The position numbers and the translations under genes were made by a program. Under the pieces are notes generated by a model. That model saw only the letters and a program-made list of their open reading frames with translations. It was not told the DNA's origin and did no database searches. A stretch of 44,153 nucleotides of DNA from CAYNXB01 sp964401045 (GTDB taxonomy: Bacteria > Pseudomonadota > Alphaproteobacteria > Sphingomonadales > Sphingomonadaceae). Where the stretch lies: contig CAYNXB010000014.1 of NCBI GenBank assembly GCA_964401045.1, positions 1 to 44,153 on the forward strand, written 5' to 3'. Positions 1 through 8,675 of the stretch are shown piece after piece; position 1 is the stretch's first letter; every line of letters begins with the position of its first letter.

Positions 1-1485
1 GACAAGATCACGCCGGGCATGCTGATGGCCGCGATGCGGATCAACATCCCGGTGGTGTTCGTCTCCGGCGGACCGATGGAAGCGGGCAAGGTCGTGCTCA
101 AGGGCAAGGAAGTCGCGCTCGACCTGGTCGATGCGATGGTCGCCGCGGCAGACGAGCACATGACTGACGAGGAAGTCGCCACCATTGAGCGTTCGGCGTG
201 CCCGACCTGCGGATCGTGTTCGGGCATGTTCACCGCGAACTCGATGAATTGCCTGACCGAAGCGCTCGGCCTCGCGCTGCCCGGCAACGGCTCGCAGCTC
301 GCCACGCATTCGGATCGCAAGCAGCTGTTCGAGCGGGCCGGACGCCTCGTCGTGACGCTGGCGCGCCGCTATTACGAGGAAGATGACGAGAGCGTGCTGC
401 CGCGCTCGATCGCCAGCTTCCACGCGTTCGAGAACGCGATGAGCCTCGATATCGCCATGGGTGGATCGACCAACACCGTGCTTCACCTGCTCGCCGCCGC
501 GCATGAGGCCGGCGTCGATTTCACGATGGAGGACATCGACCGCCTGAGCCGCCATGTTCCCGTGCTATGCAAGGTCTCGCCAGCGACGGCCAACGTGCAC
601 GTGGAGGATGTTCATCGCGCGGGCGGGATCATGTCAATCCTCGGCGAGCTGGACAGGGCGGGCCTGCTCAAGACCGCGCTGCCTACGGTGCACAGCCCGA
701 CGCTCGCCGACGCGCTCGAGGATTGGGACGTGGTCCGTACGGGCAACAAGAAGGTTCACGAATTCTACGCCGCGGCCCCGGGCGGGGTGCCCACGCAAGT
801 CGCCTTCAGCCAGAGCCGCCGGTGGGAGACGCTGGACCTCGACCGTGAGGCGGGCGTGATTCGCTCCGCCGAGCATGCCTTCAGCAAGGACGGCGGGCTC
901 GCGGTGCTCTCGGGCAACATCGCGCTCGACGGCTGCATCGTGAAGACCGCCAGCGTTGACGAGAGCATCTTGAAGTTCACCGGCCCGGCAAAGGTGTTCG
1001 AGAGCCAGGACGCGGCCGTGACCGGGATTCTCACCGGACAAGTGGTCGAGGGCGACGTGGTGGTGATCCGCTACGAAGGCCCCAAGGGCGGTCCGGGCAT
1101 GCAGGAAATGCTCTATCCGACGAGCTACCTCAAATCGAAGGGCCTCGGGAAGGCTTGCGCGCTGATCACCGACGGGCGCTTCTCGGGCGGCAGTTCGGGC
1201 CTTTCGATCGGCCATATCTCGCCCGAAGCGGCGGAGGGCGGCGCGATCGGCCTGATCGAAGAGGGCGATATGATCGAGATCGACATTCCCAACCGGTCGC
1301 TCAACGTCGCGGTATCGGACGCGGAGCTCGCCCGGCGGCGGGAGGCGATGGGCACCGGAAGGTGGCAGCCGGCCGCGCCCCGCCCACGCATGGTTTCCGA
1401 AGCGCTCAGGGCCTATGCCGCGCTGACAACCAGCGCCTCCCGTGGCGCGGTGCGCGATGTGAGCCAGGTCGAGGGCAAGCGTTGA
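1..1485 (+). CDS. ilvD: Dihydroxy-acid dehydratase, 5'-truncated by the window edge
   Basis: The enzyme dehydrates 2,3-dihydroxy-3-methylbutanoate and its methylpentanoate analogue to 2-oxo acids on the way to valine, leucine and isoleucine, in the cytoplasm, using an Fe-S cluster. The frame is open from base 1 and begins DKITPGM, which in this family directly follows a cluster-ligand cysteine. About 120 of the usual 610-620 residues therefore lie upstream of the window. Visible motifs are CPTCGSCSG at visible residues 67-75 and GRFSGGSSG at about 392-400. The internal ATG at 19 is not the true start. The stop codon overlaps the TTG start of the next gene. The identification is secure. Confidence 0.96.
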   Translation, partial: DKITPGMLMAAMRINIPVVFVSGGPMEAGKVVLKGKEVALDLVDAMVAAADEHMTDEEVATIERSACPTCGSCSGMFTANSMNCLTEALGLALPGNGSQLATHSDRKQLFERAGRLVVTLARRYYEEDDESVLPRSIASFHAFENAMSLDIAMGGSTNTVLHLLAAAHEAGVDFTMEDIDRLSRHVPVLCKVSPATANVHVEDVHRAGGIMSILGELDRAGLLKTALPTVHSPTLADALEDWDVVRTGNKKVHEFYAAAPGGVPTQVAFSQSRRWETLDLDREAGVIRSAEHAFSKDGGLAVLSGNIALDGCIVKTASVDESILKFTGPAKVFESQDAAVTGILTGQVVEGDVVVIRYEGPKGGPGMQEMLYPTSYLKSKGLGKACALITDGRFSGGSSGLSIGHISPEAAEGGAIGLIEEGDMIEIDIPNRSLNVAVSDAELARRREAMGTGRWQPAAPRPRMVSEALRAYAALTTSASRGAVRDVSQVEGKR

Positions 1486-1859
1486 GAACGCTGCTCGGCT
1501 GCGGTCTGCTGCTGCTTGCTGCCTGCCAGGCGCGCGAGGAGCCGGAGCAGCCGGGAACGGAAAATGCCCAGAAGGTCGCTGGAGACATGATCGAATGCGC
1601 ACTCGATGGCGCGGCCGAGTTCAAGCGCGCGTGCGCGGTCGAGAAGGGTGAGGTAGACGGCGCCCGGGTTCTGACCGTGCGCCATCCGGACGGCGGATTC
1701 CGCCGCTTCGATGTGCTGACCGATGGGCACGGCGTCGCGGTGGCCGATGGCGCCGACGAGGCGAAACTGACGGTCGAGGGCGATACCCTCGCCGTCACAG
1801 TCGACAACGACCGCTACCGTTTTCCGGTTACTCTCAAGAGTGATGACCCTGCAAAATGA
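1482..1859 (+). CDS. Small predicted lipoprotein
   Basis: A 125-residue protein of unknown function. The N-terminus is a short hydrophobic signal ending in LLLAAC, a good lipobox with the lipidated cysteine near residue 15, so the mature protein should be anchored in an envelope membrane. The rest is hydrophilic and beta-rich in appearance (repeated short strands such as RVLTVRHPDGGFRRFDVL). I chose the TTG at 1482 because it overlaps the ilvD stop as TTGA and puts the lipobox at the right distance. No ATG lies in a suitable position. The end overlaps the start of the next gene by 17 bases. I do not recognise the family. Confidence 0.72.
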   Translation: MRTLLGCGLLLLAACQAREEPEQPGTENAQKVAGDMIECALDGAAEFKRACAVEKGEVDGARVLTVRHPDGGFRRFDVLTDGHGVAVADGADEAKLTVEGDTLAVTVDNDRYRFPVTLKSDDPAK

Positions 1860-3234
1860 AATCCTGACCGCGGCGCAGATGCGCGCGGCGGAAGACGCAG
1901 CGGTCGCTCGCGGCATCAGCGTCGGGGAGCTGATGCAACGCGCTGGCGAGGGCGCCGCCGATTGGGTCTGGCGCATCTCCGCCGGCCACCCGGTGACCGT
2001 GCTGTGCGGCCCCGGCAACAACGGCGGCGACGGTTATGTGCTGGCTGAGGCGATCCGGCGTCGCGGTGGCGCGGTGCGGGTCGTTGCGGCGATGGAGCCG
2101 GCGACCGATGCGGCAAAGGCTGCGCGAGCGGCATACCGGGGCGAGATCGCGGGGCCGGAAGGCTGCCAAGGCGCGGTACTCGTCGATTGCCTGTTCGGGA
2201 CCGGGTTGTCGCGGCCCCTGGCGGCCGGGTTGGTCGCGCTGTTGGCTGATCTTGCCAAGGCGCATCATCACGCCGTGGCGGTCGATCTGCCGAGCGGCGT
2301 CGCCACGGACACCGGCGAGGTTCTGCAACCGGGCCTGCCGCGCTTCGATGCGACGCTCGCGCTGGGGGCGTGGAAGCCGGCGCACTGGCTGATGCCGGCG
2401 ATGGCCCTGATGGGCGAACGGCGGCTAGTGGAGATCGGCATCGGTCCGACATCGCGCGACGCGATGCTGCTGGAGCGGCCGAGGCTCGCCGCGCCGAGGC
2501 GAGATGCACACAAATACACCCGCGGCTTGGTGCTGGTGATCGCCGGCAAGCTCCCCGGCGCGTCGCTGATGGCCTGCGAAGGGGCGATGCGCGCCGGCGC
2601 GGGCGCGGTGCGGCTGGCGGGCACGTTGCCGCCCAGCCTGCCGCCCGACGTGATCGTTCGGGGCGAGCCGCTGGCGGTGCAACTGGCGGATGAGCGCACC
2701 GGCGCGGTGCTCGTCGGGCCGGGGCTGGGCACCGGCGATGATGCCCGGCAATGCCTCGGCGAAGTGCTCGGCGCGGGCCGTGCCACGGTGATCGACGCGG
2801 ATGCGTTGACCTTGCTCGACCCGCAGGTTCTCAAGGGCAACGGCGCACCGCGTATCCTTACGCCGCACGATGGCGAAATGTCACGATTACTCAATAGTTT
2901 CAACCTTGAAGATGACATCAAGCCTCAACGTGCGGCTGCGTTGGCGAAGGCGGCGAGGTCGGTCGTGATCGCCAAGGGCCCCGACACCGTGATCGCCGCG
3001 CCCGACGGGCGGCTGGCTTATGCCCCGTCGTCGACCTCCTGGCTTTCGGTCGCGGGCACTGGCGACGTACTCGCGGGGATCGCCGCCAGCCGGCTGGCCG
3101 CGACCGGCGATCCGTTCCGCGCGGCGTGCGAGGGGGTGTGGCTCCATGGGGAGGCGGCTCGCCTCGCGGGCCCGGCATTTCTCGCTTCGGACCTTGCGGC
3201 GCGGGTTTCCGCCGCCGTTGCCGCCGCGCTGTGA
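1843..3234 (+). CDS. nnr: Bifunctional NAD(P)HX epimerase / ADP-dependent dehydratase
   Basis: This enzyme repairs hydrated NADH and NADPH. The N-terminal YjeF_N-type domain epimerises the R and S hydrates, and the C-terminal ribokinase-like domain dehydrates the S form with ADP. The 463-residue length fits the two-domain fusion. The N-terminal half carries GPGNNGGDG at residues 56-64. The C-terminal half carries LTPHDGEMSRL and AGTGDVLAG near residue 405, the anion-hole and catalytic-Asp region. The ATG at 1843 follows an AAGAG; a GTG one codon upstream is possible. It overlaps the lipoprotein gene before it, and its stop overlaps the GTG of the methyltransferase after it. Confidence 0.93.
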   Translation: MTLQNEILTAAQMRAAEDAAVARGISVGELMQRAGEGAADWVWRISAGHPVTVLCGPGNNGGDGYVLAEAIRRRGGAVRVVAAMEPATDAAKAARAAYRGEIAGPEGCQGAVLVDCLFGTGLSRPLAAGLVALLADLAKAHHHAVAVDLPSGVATDTGEVLQPGLPRFDATLALGAWKPAHWLMPAMALMGERRLVEIGIGPTSRDAMLLERPRLAAPRRDAHKYTRGLVLVIAGKLPGASLMACEGAMRAGAGAVRLAGTLPPSLPPDVIVRGEPLAVQLADERTGAVLVGPGLGTGDDARQCLGEVLGAGRATVIDADALTLLDPQVLKGNGAPRILTPHDGEMSRLLNSFNLEDDIKPQRAAALAKAARSVVIAKGPDTVIAAPDGRLAYAPSSTSWLSVAGTGDVLAGIAASRLAATGDPFRAACEGVWLHGEAARLAGPAFLASDLAARVSAAVAAAL

Positions 3235-4424
3235 CAGGCGAGATCATCCGGGTCGCCGCCAAGGGAGACGGCATCACCGCCGATGGCCGCCACGTGGCGT
3301 TCGCCGCGCCGGGGGACATGGTGCGCGACGACGGCAGCCTCGAACCGGGCCCGCACCATGCGACGCCGCCATGCCGTCACTTCGGCACCTGCGGGGGTTG
3401 CCAGTTGCAGCACCTCGACGAGGCCTCGCTCACGCAGTTCGTGCACGACCGGGTGGTCCATGCCGCCGAGGGGCAGGGTCTCGCGCCCGAGCGGATCGTT
3501 GAGCCGCACCTTTCCCCGCCCAACACCCGCCGCCGCGCAACCCTGCATGCGATCAACGGCGGTGGAAGGCCGCTGATCGGGTTCCGCGAGGCCGGTTCGC
3601 ACCGCGTGGTCGACATGAAGGAGAACTTCATCCTCGCACCCGAGCTGATCGCGCTGCTGGCGCCGCTGCGTGCGCTGCTGACCGGGCGGAAGGATCGCTA
3701 CGCTGCGGATATCGAGCTGACGCTCGCCGACCAGGGTGTCGATTGCGGCCTGAAGGGCGTGGCGTTCGCAGGTTTCGAGGCGATGGAGGCGCTCAACGAT
3801 TTCGCGCGCGACAACCGTCTCGCCCGGCTGACGCTCGATCTCGGCTATGGCGCAGAGGCGGTTTGGGAGCCCGAGCCGGTGACGGTGACGCTCGGCGGCG
3901 TTGCGGTGCCGTTTCCCTCGGGCGCGTTCCTCCAGGCGACCCCCGACGGCGAAGCGGCGCTGGTCTCGGCGGCGCGTGAGTGGGTCGGCGGGGCGGCGCA
4001 GGTCGCGGACCTTTTCGCCGGGCTCGGCACGTTTGGTTTCGCGCTGGCGGCGCAGGGTGTCAAAATCACCGCCTACGAGGCCGCGCGCGGCGCGGTGCTG
4101 GCGGTCAAAGGCGCAGCAGGGCGAGAACGCGCGCCGGTCGAGGCCGTTCACCGCGACTTGTTCCGCAATCCGCTGCAGCCGGACGAACTGGCCCGGTTCG
4201 ATGCGGTGGTGCTCGATCCGCCGCGCGCCGGCGCCCGCGAGCAGGTCGTCGCGCTGGCGCAGTCTGCGGTGCCCAAGATCGCCTACATCAGCTGCAACCC
4301 GTCGAGCTGGGCACGCGATGCGAAGACGCTCGTTGAATCTGGCTACCGCCTGGCCGAACTGCGCCCGGTCGGCCAGTTTCGCTGGTCGACCCACGTGGAG
4401 CTGGCGAGCCTGTTTATTCGCTGA
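3231..4424 (+). CDS. TrmA/RlmD-family class I SAM-dependent RNA m5U methyltransferase
   Basis: Predicted to methylate C5 of a uridine in rRNA or tRNA. The 397-residue protein starts with a TRAM-like beta segment, followed by a cysteine cluster CRHFGTCGGC (Cys48, Cys54, Cys57). A fourth candidate ligand at Cys172 would complete the [4Fe-4S] site typical of RlmC/RlmD-like enzymes. The SAM-binding loop is DLFAGLGTFGF from residue 260, followed by VLDPPRAG, and the catalytic cysteine is Cys355 in YISCNPSSW. The GTG at 3231 overlaps the previous stop as GTGA. The target nucleotide cannot be read from sequence. The 3' end overlaps the convergent hydrolase gene by 11 bases. Confidence 0.9.
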   Translation: MTGEIIRVAAKGDGITADGRHVAFAAPGDMVRDDGSLEPGPHHATPPCRHFGTCGGCQLQHLDEASLTQFVHDRVVHAAEGQGLAPERIVEPHLSPPNTRRRATLHAINGGGRPLIGFREAGSHRVVDMKENFILAPELIALLAPLRALLTGRKDRYAADIELTLADQGVDCGLKGVAFAGFEAMEALNDFARDNRLARLTLDLGYGAEAVWEPEPVTVTLGGVAVPFPSGAFLQATPDGEAALVSAAREWVGGAAQVADLFAGLGTFGFALAAQGVKITAYEAARGAVLAVKGAAGRERAPVEAVHRDLFRNPLQPDELARFDAVVLDPPRAGAREQVVALAQSAVPKIAYISCNPSSWARDAKTLVESGYRLAELRPVGQFRWSTHVELASLFIR

Positions 4425-5187
4425 GGGCGTCGAGCAACTGCGCCAACAGCCATTCGCGGGCGTCGGCTTCGGCGAAGGCATGGTTCGCGCCCTCGCAGCG
4501 CCGGATGCGCGCGTCGCCGGCTTTCCAGGCAGCGAGGAACGCCTGCCCGGTGCGGTCGCGCCCGGCGATCAGGATGCGGACCGGGCCGGTAAAGCGCGCG
4601 AGGCCTTGCCCGATCTCCCCCGCAAGGTTCGTGGGCGCGGAGCGCTTCGCCGATTGGGCCAATCCGCCAACCAGCTTCGTCAACGAGACCTTGCCGGTGA
4701 GCAGCCGGAGCAGTTCGCGCGGGTTCCTGAGCTTGGCCATGTAGCGCGCGCGGATCGCGGCGGGCGGCGGCGCGGCGTTGTCGTCGCTGTCGAAGGTCCA
4801 CGGGTTGGCGAGGACCAGCCCGTCGCATCCCGCGCCTTCCGCGAGCATCAGCGCGCTGGCTGCGTCGCAATTGCCGAACGCAACCACGCGGGCGACGTGC
4901 GGCGCCTCGCGCCGGAATGCGGCGAGCGCGGCCGCGATATCGGGCGCGCTGTTGCGGAAGCCGGCATCGGCGCCGCTGCTGTCGCCAATCCCGCGGCGAT
5001 CGTAGCGCAGCACCGGGTGGCCGCGCGCTGCAAGCCGCGCGGCGAGTTGCGCCTGGCCGGAAAAGGCGCCCGAGCGGATCTCGCTGCCGCCCGACACCAG
5101 CAGCAGGCCGGTGGCGCCGGGTGCGTCGTCCAGCGTGCCCACGAGCGTGTCCAGCCCGCATCCGAACGTCAGGTGCCGCCGGCTCAT
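4414..5187 (-). CDS. Exosortase A system-associated hydrolase 1 (alpha/beta hydrolase)
   Basis: A 257-residue alpha/beta-hydrolase resembling the hydrolase-1 family that travels with exosortase A loci (TIGR03100 type); the substrate is unknown. The nucleophile elbow reads FGNCDAAS, so Cys107 stands where serine hydrolases have Ser. As I recall the family, this cysteine is normal for it. The probable acid is Asp211 in AGRDRTG and the base is His236 in GANHAF. RYDRRGIGDSSG near residue 61 is the usual oxyanion-side loop. The ATG at 5187 overlaps the stop of hydrolase 2 as ATGA, so an upstream in-frame extension was rejected. Last gene of the minus arm of the locus. Confidence 0.85.
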   Translation of the reverse strand: MSRRHLTFGCGLDTLVGTLDDAPGATGLLLVSGGSEIRSGAFSGQAQLAARLAARGHPVLRYDRRGIGDSSGADAGFRNSAPDIAAALAAFRREAPHVARVVAFGNCDAASALMLAEGAGCDGLVLANPWTFDSDDNAAPPPAAIRARYMAKLRNPRELLRLLTGKVSLTKLVGGLAQSAKRSAPTNLAGEIGQGLARFTGPVRILIAGRDRTGQAFLAAWKAGDARIRRCEGANHAFAEADAREWLLAQLLDALSE

Positions 5188-5837
5188 ATCCGCAGCCCCA
5201 TCGCGGCGATCGCCGCCAGCGCATCGGCCTGCTTCGCATCGAAGCCCGGCTCTGCGCGCAGCCACAGGCCGCTGCCGCCGACGTCGCCCTGGGCGATGTC
5301 GGTGAGATTGGTTGAGGGCTCGGCGCTTTCCAACTCCCCGATCAGCGCTGCACCGATGTGGTAACCGGCCAGCTCCAGGCCATGCTCCCGGCCCTTTTCG
5401 AGCAGCTCGTCCGAAGTCTCGTCGGTGCCTGCCTCACGCGAGGCAATCACGCGGGCGCGGAGCATTGCCCGCAGCACGCTCGATCCAGCTTGCGCCGCGT
5501 AGCGCCAGCCGGGCAACTCCGGCGCCATCAGCGCCCCCGCGCGCACCGTCAGCACATGGGTCGCGCCGAAATGCTCACCGACCGCCACGGCCGCGGCGCG
5601 CCAGCCAGCCAGCGTCTGCGTTGCGAGCGGCGCGAGGCTTTCGTTGCAGCCCGGCAAATCGGGCAGGAAGGAATCGATCCCTGCACCGTCGAGCCGCCGC
5701 ATGACTTCGGCGAGCAGGTGGCGGGTCTTGTTGGCCTCGTCGAACAGCGGCGGCAGGATCAGCAGCCGCGCCGCCCGCGAACGATCGAACGCGAGGACGT
5801 ATTCGTCGCCCTCGGGGCCGGGCCAGGTGGCGATCAC
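5184..5837 (-). CDS. Exosortase A system-associated hydrolase 2-like protein
   Basis: A 217-residue protein of alpha/beta-hydrolase type, most like the hydrolase-2 family of exosortase A loci (TIGR03101 type). ILPPLFDEANKTRHL near residue 31 and PDLPGCNES are characteristic. At the nucleophile elbow the sequence is TVRAGALM, with Arg where Ser or Cys would be, so ordinary esterase chemistry looks impossible. It is shorter than most relatives I remember. The start is uncertain: GTG at 5837 lies only one base after a GGAGG, and no better start exists between it and the upstream acyl carrier protein stop at 5846. It overlaps hydrolase 1 and must be co-expressed with it. Confidence 0.72.
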   Translation of the reverse strand: MIATWPGPEGDEYVLAFDRSRAARLLILPPLFDEANKTRHLLAEVMRRLDGAGIDSFLPDLPGCNESLAPLATQTLAGWRAAAVAVGEHFGATHVLTVRAGALMAPELPGWRYAAQAGSSVLRAMLRARVIASREAGTDETSDELLEKGREHGLELAGYHIGAALIGELESAEPSTNLTDIAQGDVGGSGLWLRAEPGFDAKQADALAAIAAMGLRI

Positions 5838-5845
5838 GCCTCCAT

Positions 5846-6127
5846 TCAGCCCTGCAGCTTGGCCTCGCAGAAGGCCAGCAGCGCGCCGTAGGTCTCGAGC
5901 ATTTCGCCGTCGACCTCGTCGTCGTCGATAACGATCCCGAGCCGGTCCTCGATCTCGGTCAGCAGGCCGGCGACGGCCATTGAATCGAGCTCGGGCAAAT
6001 GGCCGAACAGGCCGGTGTCGCGATCGAAATCGGCCACGCGGTCCCGCGACAGGCCAAGGACGTCGGAGAGGACCCCGCGCAAGGTTGCGTCGGTTCCGGA
6101 AAGTTCGCTGGCGGACATCTCGTTCAT
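5846..6127 (-). CDS. Acyl carrier protein of the exosortase A locus
   Basis: A 93-residue acidic helical protein with the phosphopantetheine attachment motif LDSM; Ser49 would carry the 4'-phosphopantetheine arm. The helix after it (AVAGLLTEIEDRLGI) matches recognition helix II of carrier proteins. It presumably holds an acyl or aminoacyl group that is loaded by the acyl-CoA ligase at 7158 or passed to the neighbouring GNAT-like protein. This is inferred from context. The start may be the ATG at 6127 or the one at 6118; neither has a strong ribosome site. It lies between the GNAT-like gene (11-base gap) and hydrolase 2 (8-base gap), clearly in one transcript. Confidence 0.88.
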   Translation of the reverse strand: MNEMSASELSGTDATLRGVLSDVLGLSRDRVADFDRDTGLFGHLPELDSMAVAGLLTEIEDRLGIVIDDDEVDGEMLETYGALLAFCEAKLQG

Positions 6128-6138
6128 CGCTGCCGCAC

Positions 6139-7131
6139 CTATCCGCCGCGTTTGCCTGAGGCAAGCTGGCGCAGGCGCGCCCTCACCAGCGCGGGCCAGG
6201 TGCGCGGGTTGCGCGGATCGAGCGCGGTGAGGCGATAGCGTGGACGCACCGCCTCCATCCAGTCGCGCTTGTAGCCGTCGTCGCCGGTGCCAAAATCGAC
6301 CAGTGTAACGCGGTCGCGGCCGATCGTGTGCTCCATCAGCGCAGCGGTGAGTACCGTCCCGGCCGAGAGTGGCTTGGCTTCCTCGAGGTGCGCGAGCTTG
6401 TGGATGTAGGCGACGCCGTTCTCGACCGTCCATAGCTGCGCCGCGACGGGATCGCCCTGATGCCGCGCGATGCCGAGGCGTAGCCGCCCGGCTGCGCCTT
6501 CCTGCTCGGCGAATGCCCGCAGCATGGCGGGCGCGCCTTCCTCGGGTTTCCAGCTATTCTCGTAGATCGTTTCGTAGCTTTGCCATACAGAGGGCTCGAA
6601 ATACGTCAGAATTTCAGTTTCGACGTGCTTGGTCTTGCGTTTGAGCGTGGTCCGTAGCTGGCCGGGCCGTCCGGCGAGGTATTCGGCATAGGAGCGTCCT
6701 TCGACCGGCAGCACATGGTTGTTGTCGCAATGTTCGAGAATTGTTGCCCAACCTACTGCACAAAAAGCTTTTTGCATGGCGGTCGCGCTGCCGTCCTCGT
6801 CCGGCAACGCCGATAGGGTCACACGCCCGCTGCGGCCCTTGAGATCGCGGGCAAGCGCTTCAAGCAACGCCGGCTCCCGGGCGCTTGCCAGCGGCCGCCA
6901 GGTGAAGCTGTACCAGTTGGCCAACGGCTCCAGCGAGCCGTTCTCGCGCATCAGCGGGAGGGCTACGAACTCCGCGTCATTGCGCGCCAGCGCCACCAGC
7001 GGTGTCTTGCCGCCAACCTGCTCGAGCAGCGCAAACCAATCGAATCGGTCGAACGGGCCGCAATCCGCGTTGTCCCTCAGTCCGAGGGCTTGCAGATCGT
7101 TAACCGTGTCGTGATAGCTGACCGAGACCAC
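6139..7131 (-). CDS. GNAT / FemAB-like acyltransferase, exosortase A locus
   Basis: A 330-residue protein with two GNAT-like halves, of the CelD/BioF2 acetyltransferase type. Recognisable parts are YAEYLAGRPGQLRTTLKRKTK and the C-terminal half with AAQLWTVENGVAYIHKLAH and the glycine-rich VDFGTGDDGYKRDW. Such proteins transfer an acyl or aminoacyl group onto an amine, often during envelope polysaccharide modification. Next to an acyl carrier protein, the donor may be an acyl-ACP (inference). The GTG at 7131 is preceded by AAGGG at good spacing. It is transcribed divergently from the acyl-CoA ligase, with only 26 bases between the two start codons. Confidence 0.78.
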   Translation of the reverse strand: MVSVSYHDTVNDLQALGLRDNADCGPFDRFDWFALLEQVGGKTPLVALARNDAEFVALPLMRENGSLEPLANWYSFTWRPLASAREPALLEALARDLKGRSGRVTLSALPDEDGSATAMQKAFCAVGWATILEHCDNNHVLPVEGRSYAEYLAGRPGQLRTTLKRKTKHVETEILTYFEPSVWQSYETIYENSWKPEEGAPAMLRAFAEQEGAAGRLRLGIARHQGDPVAAQLWTVENGVAYIHKLAHLEEAKPLSAGTVLTAALMEHTIGRDRVTLVDFGTGDDGYKRDWMEAVRPRYRLTALDPRNPRTWPALVRARLRQLASGKRGG

Positions 7132-7157
7132 CCGCCCTTATCCCTTCCCGGAGCATC

Positions 7158-8675
7158 ATGTCCGCCGAGCCCGATCCGCAGCCCCGGCCGCTCGACCATC
7201 TCGCCGAACGCGGCGCAGCCGATGCGCCGGCGCTGATTCTGCGCGACCGCGTCCTTGCCTACAAGGACTTAAGATCGCGTGTTGCGCTGCTCGCCGGCTG
7301 GCTGCGCGCGCAGATGGACGAGCCCGGCGCGCGAGTGGCGAGCTGGGCGGCGAAAGGCGAGCTAACCTGCCTGTTGCCGCTGGCCGCAGCGCGCGCGGGC
7401 ATTGTTCACGTGCCGATCAATCCGCTGCTCAAGCGCACGCAAGTCGCGCACATTCTCGAAGATAGCGGTGCCCGGATGCTGCTCGGGACGCAAGCGCGGC
7501 TGCGCACGCTCGAGCCGGAGGACGTGCCGTTGAAATGCGTGCTCGTGGAAGAAGCGGCCGCGTGGCGGGGAGCAGAATTCGAAGCTACCGCGCTGCCGCC
7601 TTCGAGCGCCGACCCTGACGCGCTGTGCGCGATCCTCTACACCAGCGGGTCGACCGGCCTGCCCAAGGGCGTGATGCTCAGCCATGCCAACCTGTGGCTG
7701 GGGGCCGTCAGCGTCGCGCACTATCTCAAGCTGGCGGCGGACGATGTCGTGCTCGCGGTGCTGCCGCTCTCTTTCGACTATGGGCAGAACCAGTTGCTCA
7801 GCGCCTGGTATGCGGGCGCGAGCGCGACGCCGCTCGATTACCTGACGCCGCGCGACGTCATCAAAGCCTGCGCGAAACACCACGTGACCACGCTCGCCGC
7901 GGTGCCGCCGCTGTGGCTGCAACTGGTCGAGCAGGAGTGGCCTCCCGAAGCAGTCGCCGCGATGCGGCGGATGACCAACAGCGGCGGGGCGCTCACGCTG
8001 GATCTGGTGCGCAAGCTGCGCATGCGGTTCCCCAAGGCCGACCTCTACCCGATGTACGGGCTGACCGAGGCGTTCCGTTCGACCTACCTCGATCCTGCGC
8101 TGGTCGATTCACACCCGACCTCGATGGGCTGCGCGATCCCGTTTGCCGAAGTCATGGTCATTAATGACGATGGGCGCGAGGCAAGTCCCGGCGAGGAGGG
8201 CGAACTGGTGCATGCGGGGCCGCTGGTGGCGCAAGGGTACTGGCACGACCAAGCGCGCACCGCCGAGCGGTTCAAGCCGGCGCCCGCGGGATCGGTCTAC
8301 GGCGGGCCGGCGGTGTGGTCGGGCGATCGGGTGCGGCGCGATCCAGATGGGCTGCTGCATTTCCTCGGCCGGCGAGATGCGTTGATAAAAAGCGCCGGTA
8401 ACCGTATCAGTCCGCAGGAAATTGAGGACGTGGCGATAGCGAGCGGAGTGGTCACCGAAGCCGTTGCGCTCGGGCTACCCGATCCGCAACTGGGGCAGAA
8501 AGTGGTGCTCGCCGTACGCGGGCACGATGAGCAGCCGACGGCGCTCGAAGATCACCTCAAGCGTACGCTGCCGACCTTCATGCAGCCGCGCGAGATTCGT
8601 TGGTTCGACGAGTTTCCGCTCAACCCCAACGGCAAGATCGACCGGATCGGCGTGCGCAAGGCCTTCACGGCATGA
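7158..8675 (+). CDS. AMP-forming acyl-CoA ligase, exosortase A system-associated
   Basis: A 505-residue member of the ANL superfamily that should activate a carboxylic acid as its adenylate and transfer it to CoA or to a carrier protein. The phosphate-binding loop YTSGSTGLPKG is at residues 161-171. MYGLTEAF and SGDRVRRDPDG are the adenine- and ribose-binding motifs, and the C-terminal catalytic lysine is Lys493 in NGKIDR. It resembles the ligase family described only as exosortase A-associated (TIGR03098 type), whose substrate is unknown. GGAG sits upstream of the ATG at 7158. The stop overlaps the next start (ATGA), so it is coupled to the decarboxylase. Confidence 0.9.
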   Translation: MSAEPDPQPRPLDHLAERGAADAPALILRDRVLAYKDLRSRVALLAGWLRAQMDEPGARVASWAAKGELTCLLPLAAARAGIVHVPINPLLKRTQVAHILEDSGARMLLGTQARLRTLEPEDVPLKCVLVEEAAAWRGAEFEATALPPSSADPDALCAILYTSGSTGLPKGVMLSHANLWLGAVSVAHYLKLAADDVVLAVLPLSFDYGQNQLLSAWYAGASATPLDYLTPRDVIKACAKHHVTTLAAVPPLWLQLVEQEWPPEAVAAMRRMTNSGGALTLDLVRKLRMRFPKADLYPMYGLTEAFRSTYLDPALVDSHPTSMGCAIPFAEVMVINDDGREASPGEEGELVHAGPLVAQGYWHDQARTAERFKPAPAGSVYGGPAVWSGDRVRRDPDGLLHFLGRRDALIKSAGNRISPQEIEDVAIASGVVTEAVALGLPDPQLGQKVVLAVRGHDEQPTALEDHLKRTLPTFMQPREIRWFDEFPLNPNGKIDRIGVRKAFTA

